Shown: one piece after another, positions 48,570 through 58,572 of the stretch | Layout of the letters: each line of letters opens with the position of its first letter | Numbering within the stretch: the first letter of the stretch is position 1 | Assembly (NCBI GenBank): GCA_030077755.1 | Contig: JAQJZZ010000004.1 | Location: forward strand, 1,426,001-1,490,000 | DNA: 64,000 nt | DNA from: Filosporella fistucella | Lineage: Eukaryota > Ascomycota > Leotiomycetes > Helotiales | Direction: 5' to 3' | The notes under the pieces: model-generated | Database searches by the model: none | What the model saw: only the letters and a program-made list of their open reading frames with translations | What the model was told of the DNA's origin: nothing | Position numbers and translations under genes: made by a program

Positions 48570-49871
48570 ATGGGTTCCACCACTCAAGAGTCACTCAACA
48601 TCGCTGTCGTCGGCGGTGGTCTTGCTGGTCTCGCCCTAATAATCGGTCTCCTTCCCCACAAACATATCAAAGTCACCATCTACGAATCCGCGCCCGCCTT
48701 TGCCAAAATTGGAGTCGGTGTTGCATTTGGCCCAAATGTGTGTCGAGAAATGAATCTCATTTCTCCTGATATCCTAGAGGGGTTTAAGAGATATGCTACT
48801 GGTAATTCGGAAAAGTATCCTGAGTTGGCTGATAGTTGGGCTGGATTCAGATATGGAATGGAGAATAAGGATGGGCTTAAGAAGTATGGGGATTTGACTT
48901 GTGATTTGAAAGGTCAGGGCGTGGGTGGTGGATTGGGAACAAGGAGTTGTATCCATCGAGCAAGGTTTCTTGATGAACTTGTTGCTTTGGTGCCAAAAGG
49001 AACGGCCAAATTTGGTAAAAGATTAGTGGGGCTCGATGAGATCCCTGGAGAGGGAGTAAATCTGAGATTTGCGGATGGTGAAGTGGTGGTCGCTGATGCA
49101 GTAATCGGTTGTGATGGAGTCAAGTCAGTCACGCGAGAAGCAGTATTCGGTGAAGAAGGAAAGAATGCGAGACCAGTCTTTACTGGCGAATATGCTTATC
49201 GAGCACTTGTGCCACAAGAAGTTGCAATTGAAACGCTAGGAGAGGAATTGGCACTAAATGCCCAATCGTATTGTGGATATGGAGGGAACATCATGTCCTA
49301 TCCAGTCGAGCACGGCAAATTCATCAACATCGCGGCTGTGAGGCAGAAAGGCGATAAGCAGTGGGATAAAGAAAACCGGATCATTCCATCGACTACTGAG
49401 GATATGGTCAAGGATTTCGAAGGATGGGGAAGTAATATCATTGACTTGATAAGTAGATTCGAGACGAAGGACAAATGGGGATTCTTCGATATCCCGCATG
49501 AGCAACATTATTACCGTGGTAATATCTGTCTTTTAGGAGATAGTGCTCATGCCAGTACTCCTCACCTTGGAGCAGGAGCTGGTATGGCATTTGAAGACGC
49601 ACATATTCTATGCAATCTCCTGGGAGAAGTGCGAGAGACGAAAGATTTGGAGAAAGCATTTGGGTGTTACGATCAAGTGAGAAGGGAGAGAACGCAGAAT
49701 GTGATTGAAGCTAGCAGAAAAGCAGAACAGGTCAATTTTTTCCAAGGAGAAGGAATCATGGATGATTTTGAGAAGCTGCAGCCCGACGTTGAAGCTAGAT
49801 ATCGGTGGGTTTGGGATTTTGATCTGGAGGCCACACTAGTGGAAGCTAAAAGTATGTTCCATGAACTGTGA
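48570..49871 (+). CDS. FAD-dependent monooxygenase, salicylate hydroxylase-like
   Basis: Single uninterrupted exon of 433 residues, the usual family length. Rossmann FAD-binding motif at 12-25 (AVVGGGLAGLALI) with the acidic strand end TIYESAPAF; the family Arg at IHRARFLDEL; the DG motif VIGCDGVKSVTR at about 175; and GDSAHASTPHLGAGAGMAFEDA at about 318-340, which binds the FAD phosphates. This is the class A flavoprotein hydroxylase group that hydroxylates or decarboxylates aromatic acids with NAD(P)H. The exact substrate cannot be told. It is intact although both neighbours are broken, which suggests it is still under selection or is the youngest survivor of a degraded catabolic or secondary-metabolite cluster. 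Confidence 0.9.
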   Translation: MGSTTQESLNIAVVGGGLAGLALIIGLLPHKHIKVTIYESAPAFAKIGVGVAFGPNVCREMNLISPDILEGFKRYATGNSEKYPELADSWAGFRYGMENKDGLKKYGDLTCDLKGQGVGGGLGTRSCIHRARFLDELVALVPKGTAKFGKRLVGLDEIPGEGVNLRFADGEVVVADAVIGCDGVKSVTREAVFGEEGKNARPVFTGEYAYRALVPQEVAIETLGEELALNAQSYCGYGGNIMSYPVEHGKFINIAAVRQKGDKQWDKENRIIPSTTEDMVKDFEGWGSNIIDLISRFETKDKWGFFDIPHEQHYYRGNICLLGDSAHASTPHLGAGAGMAFEDAHILCNLLGEVRETKDLEKAFGCYDQVRRERTQNVIEASRKAEQVNFFQGEGIMDDFEKLQPDVEARYRWVWDFDLEATLVEAKSMFHEL

Positions 49872-50259
49872 TCGCACATAAACATAGGAATAGACAATAT
49901 TTTCAATGCCTTCAAAATAATATCCTTCTGAATTGTTGATTGTTTCGTACACTTCTTTTTTTCAACTCAGTTGCAGGGGTATTGAATGACCCTACTACCA
50001 CGACACCACTTTTGGCGGGCGCAAGCCTCATAATCACTGAGTCGCAGCGATGGGAAAAGGCAAGACACGAGCGTCATTTTCAAAACGGTCTCGAGTTCAA
50101 CCGCCGAAGATATGTAAGCAGAATAACCATTTTGATGTCAGTGTTTAGAATCAATTCTATATATAAATATGGAGGAGAGCCTGCTTCTTTGGTGCAGCTC
50201 CAATACTAGCCGCAAACCAAGTTCTGCAGCTCTCAGCGACGTACTCAACACGATTCACT
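49872..50259. other. Short intergenic stretch
   Basis: 388 bp between the monooxygenase stop and the start of the broken reductase. A frame at 49940-50209 shows no features. Confidence 0.5.
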
Positions 50260-51578
50260 ATGGCTCATGCACTCATTCTTGGAGCATATGGGATATGAAG
50301 TTGGGAGATTTTGAATCAAATTCGGAACTATCCAACTTCTACCACTTTCTCTCGAATAATGGGGACAACCAATCGACCTCTTACCTTCAAATAAGCTTAT
50401 ATTCCTGCTGATCCCAAAATCAATCTTGTGTCTGGAATTGATTTCACTAAGTCTGTGGATTCATTTGTAAAGTTACTGAAGGAGAAAATCGCTCTGGTTG
50501 ATCTCATTTGTTCTTCACTAGTAAATAGATACCTCGAGTTATTTTGAAGTCAATGCTAATCCTGTAGCTTATGTGCAGAACAACGACTTCACAATTCAGA
50601 ATGAGGTGAACGAGAAGCTTCTTTAAACCGCAATTGAGGCCATTGAGCGGGTTTCATTAAAGCTCGAGGTTGTCATCTTGCAAACCGGGGGTAAATGGTA
50701 AGTGCAGCTCTATCCCATCCAATTTCAGCTCACTGTTTCTTGATAAATCATATCACCTCCTGGAATTCAATTTGAATTACATACAGTAGATTGCAAGAAT
50801 ATAGAATTTACAGTGCTAATTAGAGGGTACTTAGCTACGAACTCGAATTCCCAGATAAGCTGAACATGATGATCCCTCTGAGGGAAGACATGCCAAGAAT
50901 TCCTGCTCCATATGCAAACAATATCTTTTACTATGCTCAAATCGACACTCTTCATGAGCTTTCTAAAGAAAAAAAAGTGGACTTCCTCCGAGATACGTCC
51001 AGATGGCATCATTGGCTTCGTTCCCGGAGCTAATTATTACAATCTTGCACAGGGTATTGGTCTCTCCCTCACTCTCTGGAAGCAGGTCAATGGTGTCGGT
51101 AGCCGTGTTCCATTCCTAGGTACAGAGAAAAGATACAGATCTACGCATAGCGATTCATCCTAAGATATCTTAGCAAGGATGGAGATATTTGCCGCTGCTC
51201 ATGTTGATATATGTGGAAATGGGAGAGATTTCAATATTGGTGATGGGAATAGAGTCACGTGGTCGGAAATCTGGCCTGCGCTGTGCAAGGAGTTCGGACT
51301 TATCGGTGCGGAACCACAGTTTAGTAATCAGTCTATGGAAGACTTTGTGACCAAAACAGGAAGGCTTGGAAAGTACTTGCTGAGAGAGAGGGGCCTCGAA
51401 GTGAACCGATGGACAGTCAGAGCTGGGTATTTGTGTACTTCATGCTTGTTAACTTTGATTTCAACAGAGAATACGATCTTTCGAGGGCGAGAGAAGCTGG
51501 TTTTGATGAGGAGATTGATACTGTAGAGGAATATAAGACATCATGGGCGAGAATGAAGCTCGCTCAAGTTCTGCCTTA
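50260..51578 (+). pseudogene. Broken PRISE/SirQ-like NAD(P)-dependent reductase
   Basis: Starts MAHALILGAYG, the family's nucleotide-binding opening, but a TGA at 50296-50298 follows at once. Further family blocks appear in changing frames: YPTSTTFSRI and TNRPLTF, SGIDFTKSVDSFVKLL, KLEVVILQTGG, REDMPRIPAPYANNIFYY, SSEIRPDGIIGFVPGAN, NLAQGIGLSL, VPFLGTEK, and GNGRDFNIGDGNRVTWSEIW near the end. Stops at 50624-50626 and 51161-51163 are TAA where the family has Gln (LLQTAIEA and HSDTxQDIL). At least two frame changes occur between 50690 and 51000. Family members reduce enone or ketone groups in fungal secondary metabolism. It cannot make a full protein as it stands. Confidence 0.85.
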
Positions 51579-51823
51579 GAAAGACTTAATTAAGATGGAT
51601 ATTCTGCCGAGAACTTCATTTTACAATGCAGCTGAAGGTAACAACTTGAACGGATATTATCCAGCATCGCATATTCCAGCATATTATATCAACAGGAGCT
51701 AAACTTTATCTGTTCTTCACATTCACTGAAAACATTATAGTGCTGGTCTCTCACTTGCCAGACCCATACTCAAAGTAATCCAATCACTTATATGCTCCCA
51801 CCCCAACTACTTCCACAATCGCA

Positions 51824-52380
51824 CTACTGTCCAGACTCTTCTGATTCTGTGTCCTTCGAATCAATGCCATATGAGCCTCTCCCAAAATATCGAGCTTGTA
51901 AATGATCTGGCTGAAGTGCATTCCCACTGACATCAGCAGAGCGGATTGCTTTGTCTTTTCCAGAGGTCTCGACACTTGATACAACACCAGGCCAGTCTGC
52001 TCCCCAACCATCCGCCGTATTTGCCCTCGAAACTATGCTATTGCTTGAAAATTCGCGCTCTTCTGTTGGTGTACTATCAGTCAGCTTGACAATACCCAGC
52101 AAATTTGATTTAAGAGGTACGGTAATGTTGGCAACTACCTACTAATTTTGGCTAAACCATCACCTTCATCAACACTCCCCGCGTGATAAACGGGGCGTTT
52201 TACTAGCGCTTTGGAAGTCTCATCAGTGCCTTCTAGTTGAGAGCCATGATATGCAGCCTGGGTGCCGCCGACAAGGTCAAGTCTCTTCATTTTGTACCCC
52301 GCATGTTCGTTCTTGGGGACAGGAAATGTGGCACTCAGTGCCGCGAGTCCCAACAAAAGGGGTAAACCATATAGTTTCAT
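51824..52380 (-). CDS. Small secreted protein, unknown (candidate effector)
   Basis: Two exons (52380-52143, 52062-51824) give 158 residues. The N-terminus is a good signal peptide (MKLYGLPLLLGLAALSA, probable cut before FPVPKNEH). The mature part is small, acidic, with few or no Cys, and has two KR dipeptides (KMKRLD, LVKRPVY) where a Kex2-type protease could cut. The splice was chosen as A|GTAGGT to CAG|AA because it is the only join that keeps an open frame and it has a CTGAC branch site. A sequence in another frame covers 51784-52011 and is a shadow. I know no family. A secreted peptide precursor is the alternative to an effector. Confidence 0.55.
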
Positions 52381-52768
52381 GATAGCAATAAGATATGTAT
52401 CTAATGAAGTTGCTTTTGTCAGTTTTGCACGTCTTGAAAGAAGAGATGAGGTTGTTGATTGTCATGTGAAGAAGCTGAGCTTGAAACTGGGATCATTCCG
52501 TATTCGCTTCCAGGGTAAGAACGTACAAGGGGTAAAGTCAGGAGGGTAGCTTATTGGACGCCCTATGTGGAAGGATTCTAGAGCTGATTTACTGCATACC
52601 CGGGATATAACTGTAACTGGTTTTAATTTTGTTCCAAACTTATTCCAGTAAAATTTGGTAGAATACGGTTTCCTGATTCGTCCAACGACCCTGGTAGCGG
52701 AGAATATACTAGAAGCAAAATTACAATTATTACCACGCAGACCAAGTACTTGTATACATACGTTGTAC

Positions 52769-53009
52769 GGAGGTACAGCCCATAAGTAAAGTAACAGCGC
52801 TAGCAGGGTTCCTAACTTTTTGCCCCAACGCAACAACAACGCAAAAAGTTGCAAATAACTAGATCAGTATATTCATTCGCTATTAAGCAGTATTCAGGTG
52901 TTTTAAACATGTTCTTCTCGTCAAGTATAGCAAGAGTTGTGTGGTGTTGGAATCGCGTTTTTGGATCCGACCCTTGTCAACTGTTACTTTACTTATGGGC
53001 TGTACCTCC
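52769..53009. repeat. 29-bp perfect inverted repeat, arms about 180 bp apart
   Basis: The left arm (52769-52797, beginning GGAGGTACAGCCC) and the right arm (52981-53009) are exact reverse complements over 29 bases. Weaker similarity continues outward, including a shared GTGGTAATAA about 60 bp away. This suggests two inverted copies of a longer decayed element, such as a MITE or transposon end. No transposase is seen. Confidence 0.85.
52814..52850. repeat. 10-bp hairpin inside the inverted-repeat region
   Basis: AACTTTTTGC at 52814-52823 pairs with GCAAAAAGTT at 52841-52850 across a 17-base loop rich in CAA. It lies just inside the left arm of the larger inverted repeat and may be part of the same element. 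Confidence 0.75.
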
Positions 53010-53688
53010 ATATGTGCCATGGTTGTGTAAAGTCCTGGAGTTGAGGCTGGAGGCTGATTCGTGGATGTGTGGTAATAACTCACAAACCATATACTCTATA
53101 CACCTAACCATAAGCTTTGACTACCGTAGCGTGCAATGTCTAGTCTCAGTATTGTCTAATACATAGATACCGATGTGTCATTTTATACATTTCTGCTCCT
53201 AAGGTACATTCCTACTGCTTCCCACGAAAGCCATGCGTCAAGACCCTCTACCGAAAAACTCAAAAATCTTGAAGCCCACGCATTGAAATTATTCTTAAGG
53301 TTGAAAGAGATGGTAGGTTTAACAAGTTCCGACGACGCTAGAATAAAGGGAAATAAAAAGTCCCGAACTCCAACCTATGATTCCCAAGCTCGCAGTGACA
53401 TTTGTTAAGGTGAATTCTGAATCATGAACTTGTGCGCGAATTGGACCAAAAAAGGAGGTACTCAATGCCAGTTTACTGCTGTGAATTTACTTTTGCCCAA
53501 TGTTAGACTATAAAGCGGTGCAATCTTCACGCCGAAATAATTTTCTATCATCGAGCAACAACCAAGCGCTCTCACATCAGCTCGCAGGACGACGAAGACG
53601 ACGCTCCACTCTCATCGCACGACACCACATCTAATCTCATCAGTCCCATCGAGCACCCACCCGCACGGCGCAGACCCTTCCTGCAACT

Positions 53689-54015
53689 ATGGGCACAACG
53701 GGATCTAGGCTCCAGAAGCTTGAAAATGCGCAACCTGAACCATCACCTGGCGAAAGATGGAGGACAATACAAGAGGAATGGCGAGTTATGATGTTCAGAT
53801 GCAAAGGACATCGAGCTCTTGAACATGAGGGAATAAGCCATTTGAATCTTCTCGAGTGCCATAGAGCTCACCTTCAAACGTGTCTCAATGGACCCAAGTG
53901 CCCTCATGATGAACAATGCGGAGAGTGCAAGCAGCTGCGAATTGCGGGTACCTATTCAAAAGGCAAGGGAAGAGAAGTTATCATGGAAGAGACTTGTATG
54001 GCTTCGAACGGATAA
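53689..54015 (+). CDS. Small Cys/His-motif protein A with N-myristoylation-like start
   Basis: Single exon of 108 residues starting MGTTGSRL, which fits the N-myristoylation pattern MGxxxS. The centre has CKGH and then CHRAHLQTC, NGPKC, DEQCGEC, i.e. C-x3-H-x3-C-x5-C-x5-C-x2-C, which could bind zinc. Two more small genes downstream on the same strand share this arrangement. The tail (GTYSKGKGREV) is basic. The ATG context (CAACTATGGGC) is acceptable. I recognise no family. It is short, so the gene call depends on the motif shared with its neighbours. Confidence 0.6.
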   Translation: MGTTGSRLQKLENAQPEPSPGERWRTIQEEWRVMMFRCKGHRALEHEGISHLNLLECHRAHLQTCLNGPKCPHDEQCGECKQLRIAGTYSKGKGREVIMEETCMASNG

Positions 54016-54645
54016 TCTTGGAGTCATAAGGGTGAAGATGGATCTTGATGCTTGATGTAGGAGCTATGTAAATGCGATGCTGTTGGATATACCAATAAAG
54101 TTTGGTCAAAACTTTCAGTATTCCTTGAAATAATTTGTGACTTGCCTTTGTCAAAGATTTCTCTTTAACAATCGATAACTTGAAAGCTTTTTAAAAAAAA
54201 AATTCAGAACCGAAAATTTTCTAGATGTCTTTATTGCTAGTATTGTTGCTCCTAAAGGAACTGTCTTATGTGACCTGAGATAGTGGTTGTAAGTGAGGTT
54301 CTGTTTTATTGTCAACAGACGAGAAGAGAATATGACTAAAGATTCACGATTTCTTCCATATTCTTTAGCTGATTCATGAGGCCATTGAATCACAACGATA
54401 ACCATTTGGATCTATGCTGTGAATGAACATCGGATGTAGATTGCGTTAGGATTTTGCCTATTTAAACCAGCGACATATCTCGTGTAACGACAAATATCAT
54501 CAACCAATATTAAACCTTTAGTCACCTAACGAAGAGTAACTCACAAGTATGTCCCGCACATAATGTCCAAAGCAAGCCTAACTTGACTAGGTCGATACCA
54601 AACTCCCTCAGAATTAACACTTCCAAACTTTCGAATTAAGTCACA
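54016..54645. other. Spacer between small genes A and B
   Basis: About 630 bp, A+T-rich, with no other gene seen. It probably holds the 3' region of gene A and the promoter of gene B. Confidence 0.55.
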
Positions 54646-54855
54646 ATGGGTAATTCTCAGTCCAAGAGCTCTTGTGACCACCGCATTGGTAAATGCGAAG
54701 ACCATGTAGAGAGATGCGATGGTAAAAAATGCGGGCTTCAGAAGCCATGCAAAACTTGCAATAAAATTCGAGAATCTCGTCAGGATCAGCGTGCTAGAAT
54801 GATCTCAAACATTAAAAGGCTTGGAAACTATCAGGAGAATTATCAACCTCGGTGA
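54646..54855 (+). CDS. Small Cys/His-motif protein B with N-myristoylation-like start
   Basis: Single exon of 69 residues starting MGNSQSKS, a strong N-myristoylation pattern (Gly2, Ser6, basic residue after). Then CDH and KCEDHVERC, GKKC, QKPCKTC: C-x2-H-x3-C-x4-C-x5-C-x2-C, followed by a basic helix (NKIRESRQDQRARM). ATG context CACAATGGG is close to the fungal optimum. The spacing matches genes A and C, so the three look like diverged tandem copies. A membrane-anchored small zinc-binding adaptor is a fair guess, no more. Confidence 0.62.
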   Translation: MGNSQSKSSCDHRIGKCEDHVERCDGKKCGLQKPCKTCNKIRESRQDQRARMISNIKRLGNYQENYQPR

Positions 54856-55358
54856 AGGGGCATCATTTCATCCTTGGGGTTGGCCCATGTTGAGCATGAG
54901 TGTGGTGTGTAAGTTGTGAAATGAGTGGTTTATCGTTGCATTTTGTGGTATTGAGTGAGCATTCGGAACACATGGAGGATCTTGGAGATGAAACTCAATC
55001 ATGTGGGAAGTAATAAGTCTTGCCAGGGCACATTAAGAGTCCTTCTAAAGAAACGTGATCCACACTGACCATTTGAATTCTGTCTCGGTTTTCTATTGAA
55101 ACGAAGCTCGTTCTAAGCTTTTATCTAATCCTGTGTTGGGTCCCCAGGTGTACTGAAATCGAACTTATGAACTTTGGTGAAAGGTGATAAGTTCGGCTTA
55201 CTGTGAATTTGTAGTTCGCTCTTTCCCAACTTACGCAGTTGTCTATAATCTGTGCATACTTGCGTATTAATTTCCAGACTCCTTGCATACAACAACGACT
55301 TCTTCAAGAGCAGTCATAAATCACAGGAGACCGCAATTTCTCAAAAGCCCTGGACCCA
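54856..55358. other. Spacer between small genes B and C
   Basis: About 500 bp without a supported gene. An upstream exon of gene C could lie here; a frame at 55252 is out of register with gene C. Confidence 0.5.
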
Positions 55359-55784
55359 ATGGCTGTCAAAATTATGTGTTACATTCGCAGGCATCTCCAC
55401 CACGATCGAAGGCTCGCAAGCTGCAGTGAACATGTTGGAAAATGCGGGGCAGCTGAATGCTCTCGGAAATGTGGTCGATGCAAGAAGATTCTCAGATTAC
55501 AGCATGAGGCGAACGAAAGATTTGAGGATGTGATGGAATTTCTGAACTCGAAGAATTGGCGTGGCAATGCTGCTGGAGCCACTGGAGACTACATGGGAAT
55601 TGAAATCGAGGCTACAGGAGCAAATAATTCAACCGTCAGAGGCGTTGACACTCGAGGAGAAACACCTTTGCATGTGTTGGAGAGATATGAGCTACAGCGG
55701 ACTTGGTCTGGATCCACAATCGCAATCGAAGATGAAGGAGTAGGCGAGAATCTGCAGGTGTACCTTGGTTATGGTACAAGCTGA
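55359..55784 (+). CDS. Small Cys/His-motif protein C
   Basis: Frame of 141 residues. Residues 20-46 hold CSEHVGKC, AAEC, SRKCGRC: C-x2-H-x3-C-x4-C-x3-C-x2-C followed by KKILRLQHEANERFEDV, closely matching gene B's order. The rest is acidic with GETPLHVLERYELQRTW and ends LQVYLGYGTS. Unlike A and B it has no MGxxxS start, so either this branch lost the lipid anchor or the true first exon is upstream. A different frame (55252-55533) covers the same DNA but lacks the motif. Confidence 0.55.
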   Translation: MAVKIMCYIRRHLHHDRRLASCSEHVGKCGAAECSRKCGRCKKILRLQHEANERFEDVMEFLNSKNWRGNAAGATGDYMGIEIEATGANNSTVRGVDTRGETPLHVLERYELQRTWSGSTIAIEDEGVGENLQVYLGYGTS

Positions 55785-57138
55785 ATTTGGCGGGGGATTG
55801 GATATGGCTGGCACAAGGTTATGGATCGGGGTAAGATAAATGCATAAATTAGGAGTAGCAGAAGACATCAAGAGGTCTAGATATGTCAATACACCCAACA
55901 CTTCTCCCCAGCCTTGGCCCGAGAAAATTGTCGATAATTGAGATTGCTCCCATAGACCCACTTCTCTCGGCTCCCTTTCATTAGCGAGAAGAAAAGGGGT
56001 TAAAGAAGCCGCACATAATCCCAACTGCCATGATCGAATCTGTCATATATTTCTTTATGTGGTCGCTGGATAGTTGGTACCTAGAAATACCGAGACATAG
56101 TGCTCCCATATCTGGACTGAGGTAATCCATGGCAGGAACGAACTATCAATGCTTCCAACCACATGACCTAGCAGCGACTCCATGTCTCCTTCCTAGCTCT
56201 AGCTTCCCAAACTGACTTATGTAAAGACCAAGAGTAAATATTATCTAATAGTAGATCTGTTCCATGACACCACTTGACCTGTCTGATCTCCTGCAACGTG
56301 AGACATGTGGTTCAACTTGTGGTTACACGGCATCGATCAACGAATGAGAGCAACCTTGTGCCAATTACGTGGGGGACTCGACAAGGTGTTAGATTCGTGG
56401 CACATGTAAGGCTCGGATTTCTGCATCGTGAATATGACTGTTTCCATCCTCCTCATACTGGGCAGTAAGTGTTGTCTTGATGCGTTTGCAAGAGTTTTGG
56501 ATGACATCGAACCCATACGTGATGTCAACCGCTGGAACGATTAGGCAGCTGTCCTGTGTGACTTTCACGAATGGTCGTTCCAGAGTTACAAAAGAAATTC
56601 TCGATTTGGCACCCGATCTAGCCTTGAGGTTCCCAATTACCATAAGCGGAAGTGCTGGCAAATATGTACTGGATAAGCTCAAAAGCGGAATACTCGAAGG
56701 TAGATGTTGTAGATAATGTAAAACTAAGTGATCAGATCGAAATTATGGGGGAAATGTAAGAGCTTTCTTGAAGCTCAGTTCGTTGCAACACTTCTATTTC
56801 TGCATATTCCAGCTTCTAGGGTATATTGCATCACAAATCACCTGCAGCGCCGTCACCCATCCATACCATGTAACATCTTTTACTCAACCGGAGTATTAAT
56901 ATGTTTCTTAGTAAAGTTATAATACCATTGAACAACTGGTCTCTCCAAAATAGGGGAATCATCTCGCTTTGTGTTTAAAAGAAACTTGTGTGTTAGAGCC
57001 GTGCAGGAATCCACGCAGAGTATCGCTATGCCGTTTGATGACACCATGAACTTTCTCGTCATTTTACGCGAGCATCAGCTATATCTCACGGTAAGAATAG
57101 AATTTTAGGGAGGAATTTGAAGAGATAAGGAGCGTACA
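55785..57138. other. Gene-free stretch, about 1.35 kb
   Basis: Frames on opposite strands at 56389-56682 and 56477-56716 overlap, and neither shows a domain or the Cys/His motif. Nothing supported. Confidence 0.5.
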
Positions 57139-58572
57139 TCAATTCAATAATATCGAGCCTCGAGTTTGGTTTTCCGGCACGCTCTCTTTAGTATTCATTT
57201 CCTTCTGATGTGTATCTCCTTGAATCAGGTACCCGCTTTGCTGACCTTCAAGTTCAATACTAGAAGAATCACTCCCTTCACTCTCTCGTTCTAAGTCAAC
57301 GCCTGCATCCAAACAGTCTTGCCTGAGACGTTCCACATCTCGCTCAATCTCCGATATCTTGCCTTTCAATTCAGCCTCTTCCAAGGCAAAGCCAGTAAGA
57401 AATTCCCTTGTATATTCATCAACCTCAAGATTGGCGTGGCTTCTGAAATTTTGCTCTTCCAAAGCCATCTCATACTCTAGGGTCATATTGTGATATTTCT
57501 CCTTGGCAAGATCAAGATCCCCGAGGCGTGACATATATCTGATTTCTTTAGGGTGGTATCTGTCCTCAAAGACAGCATCGAGACCGAGAAATGATTCTTG
57601 ATCAGGGACGTCACGTGGCATTGAAAGAATTTCGTCTGGTGGGTGGGCCTCCAGCTCTTCAACCTTCGGCATGGCGATAATCTTGGACTTGTATAACCTC
57701 CCTTCTAACTTGGCCATTTCAAACTCTGTCTCGAGTAAATTGCGCTCCATTTGGTCATACTCATCTCGTAATGGACCGTATTCACTCCTTGATAGTTCCA
57801 TTTCCGAGTAACAATCCTCCAGAGCACTATCCGACCACTTGATTATTGTAGGCATGGACCGCTGTCTCCTGATAAAATTGATAAACCTCTCATCTGCTGC
57901 GGATTTCACGATCTCTTTGTCGTTAAGGTGTGTTCTTTTCCTTTGAAGGGCTGCGCGTAATCTCAGTGAATGAGCTCTCAGTGAAAGCAATCTTCCCCTC
58001 TCGTTTATACTAATGTTTCCGTCGCCGTCCACATCATCGAAAATATCTCCCTCCATCAAGTACCTGTCCATTGGTCCGGGAAAAGTACGGATGGCACTTG
58101 ATGGAGTTTCTCTTGCAACAGGGAGTGATATAGGAGCAGCTGCCTCGTGAGTATCTGTGACTTGGTCGAGTGATGTGCCTGGAGAGCTTGACTTGGATTC
58201 TTCTTCATGTGATACTGAGAGATCTTCCTGCTCTATGCTACTGGTTTCGGCCTCCTGGATAGCCTGTACGTGTAGCGATATCCTTTCTGGTGTTGAAGAG
58301 TCCACGGGAGCACTCAGGATGGGCTCATGGGGAGTGCTGGTATCTTGCACAAGTTGTTCTTGATGAGATAAATTTCTTTCTGTCATTGTCTCTGTGCCTT
58401 GACTGAGCCGATTGAAATTGCTTATAACCGTGAGGGAACTGCCTGTACTGCCGGCATGAGTGTCCGTAGAAAGGACCGAGTCTCGCCTTTTTATCTTTCG
58501 AACCAAGTTCCATTTTCCATCAGATAGTCTCGAGACCCATTTCCGGCTTTTTATTTTGTGCACGTAGAACAT
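57139..58572 (-). CDS. Coiled-coil protein with a single canonical EF-hand loop
   Basis: Single exon of 477 residues; family not recognised. Residues 1-30 are basic (KIKSRKWV, RKIKRRDS), then a disordered Ser/Glu/Thr-rich region. At 180-191 lies DVDGDGNISINE, a perfect EF-hand calcium loop (D-x-D-G-D-G-x-I-x-x-x-E), preceded by YLMEGDIFD and followed by the helix RGRLLSLRAHSLRLRAALQ. From about 195 to 440 the protein is mostly charged helix (YDQMERNLLETEFEMAKLEG, LEEAELKGKISEIERDVERL) that should form coiled coils. The end is Ser/Glu-rich. It may be a calcium-regulated scaffold, which is only inference. Confidence 0.65.
   Translation of the reverse strand: MFYVHKIKSRKWVSRLSDGKWNLVRKIKRRDSVLSTDTHAGSTGSSLTVISNFNRLSQGTETMTERNLSHQEQLVQDTSTPHEPILSAPVDSSTPERISLHVQAIQEAETSSIEQEDLSVSHEEESKSSSPGTSLDQVTDTHEAAAPISLPVARETPSSAIRTFPGPMDRYLMEGDIFDDVDGDGNISINERGRLLSLRAHSLRLRAALQRKRTHLNDKEIVKSAADERFINFIRRQRSMPTIIKWSDSALEDCYSEMELSRSEYGPLRDEYDQMERNLLETEFEMAKLEGRLYKSKIIAMPKVEELEAHPPDEILSMPRDVPDQESFLGLDAVFEDRYHPKEIRYMSRLGDLDLAKEKYHNMTLEYEMALEEQNFRSHANLEVDEYTREFLTGFALEEAELKGKISEIERDVERLRQDCLDAGVDLERESEGSDSSSIELEGQQSGYLIQGDTHQKEMNTKESVPENQTRGSILLN

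Larger units (their letters stand above)
52381..53688. other. Repeat-bearing gene-free stretch
   Basis: About 1.3 kb without a supported gene. It contains a long inverted repeat and a hairpin (listed separately). Two opposing frames (52462-52854 minus, 52849-53166 plus) both encode LLLYLWAVPPY because they read the two arms of the same inverted repeat, which shows that they are not genes. Confidence 0.6.

Noticed and set aside
52462..53166. Two opposing frames sharing LLLYLWAVPPY
   Set aside because: The shared peptide comes from the two arms of one inverted repeat, not from homologous genes.
56389..56716. Overlapping frames on both strands after the small-gene trio
   Set aside because: Checked for a fourth copy of the Cys/His motif; the spacing is absent on both strands.
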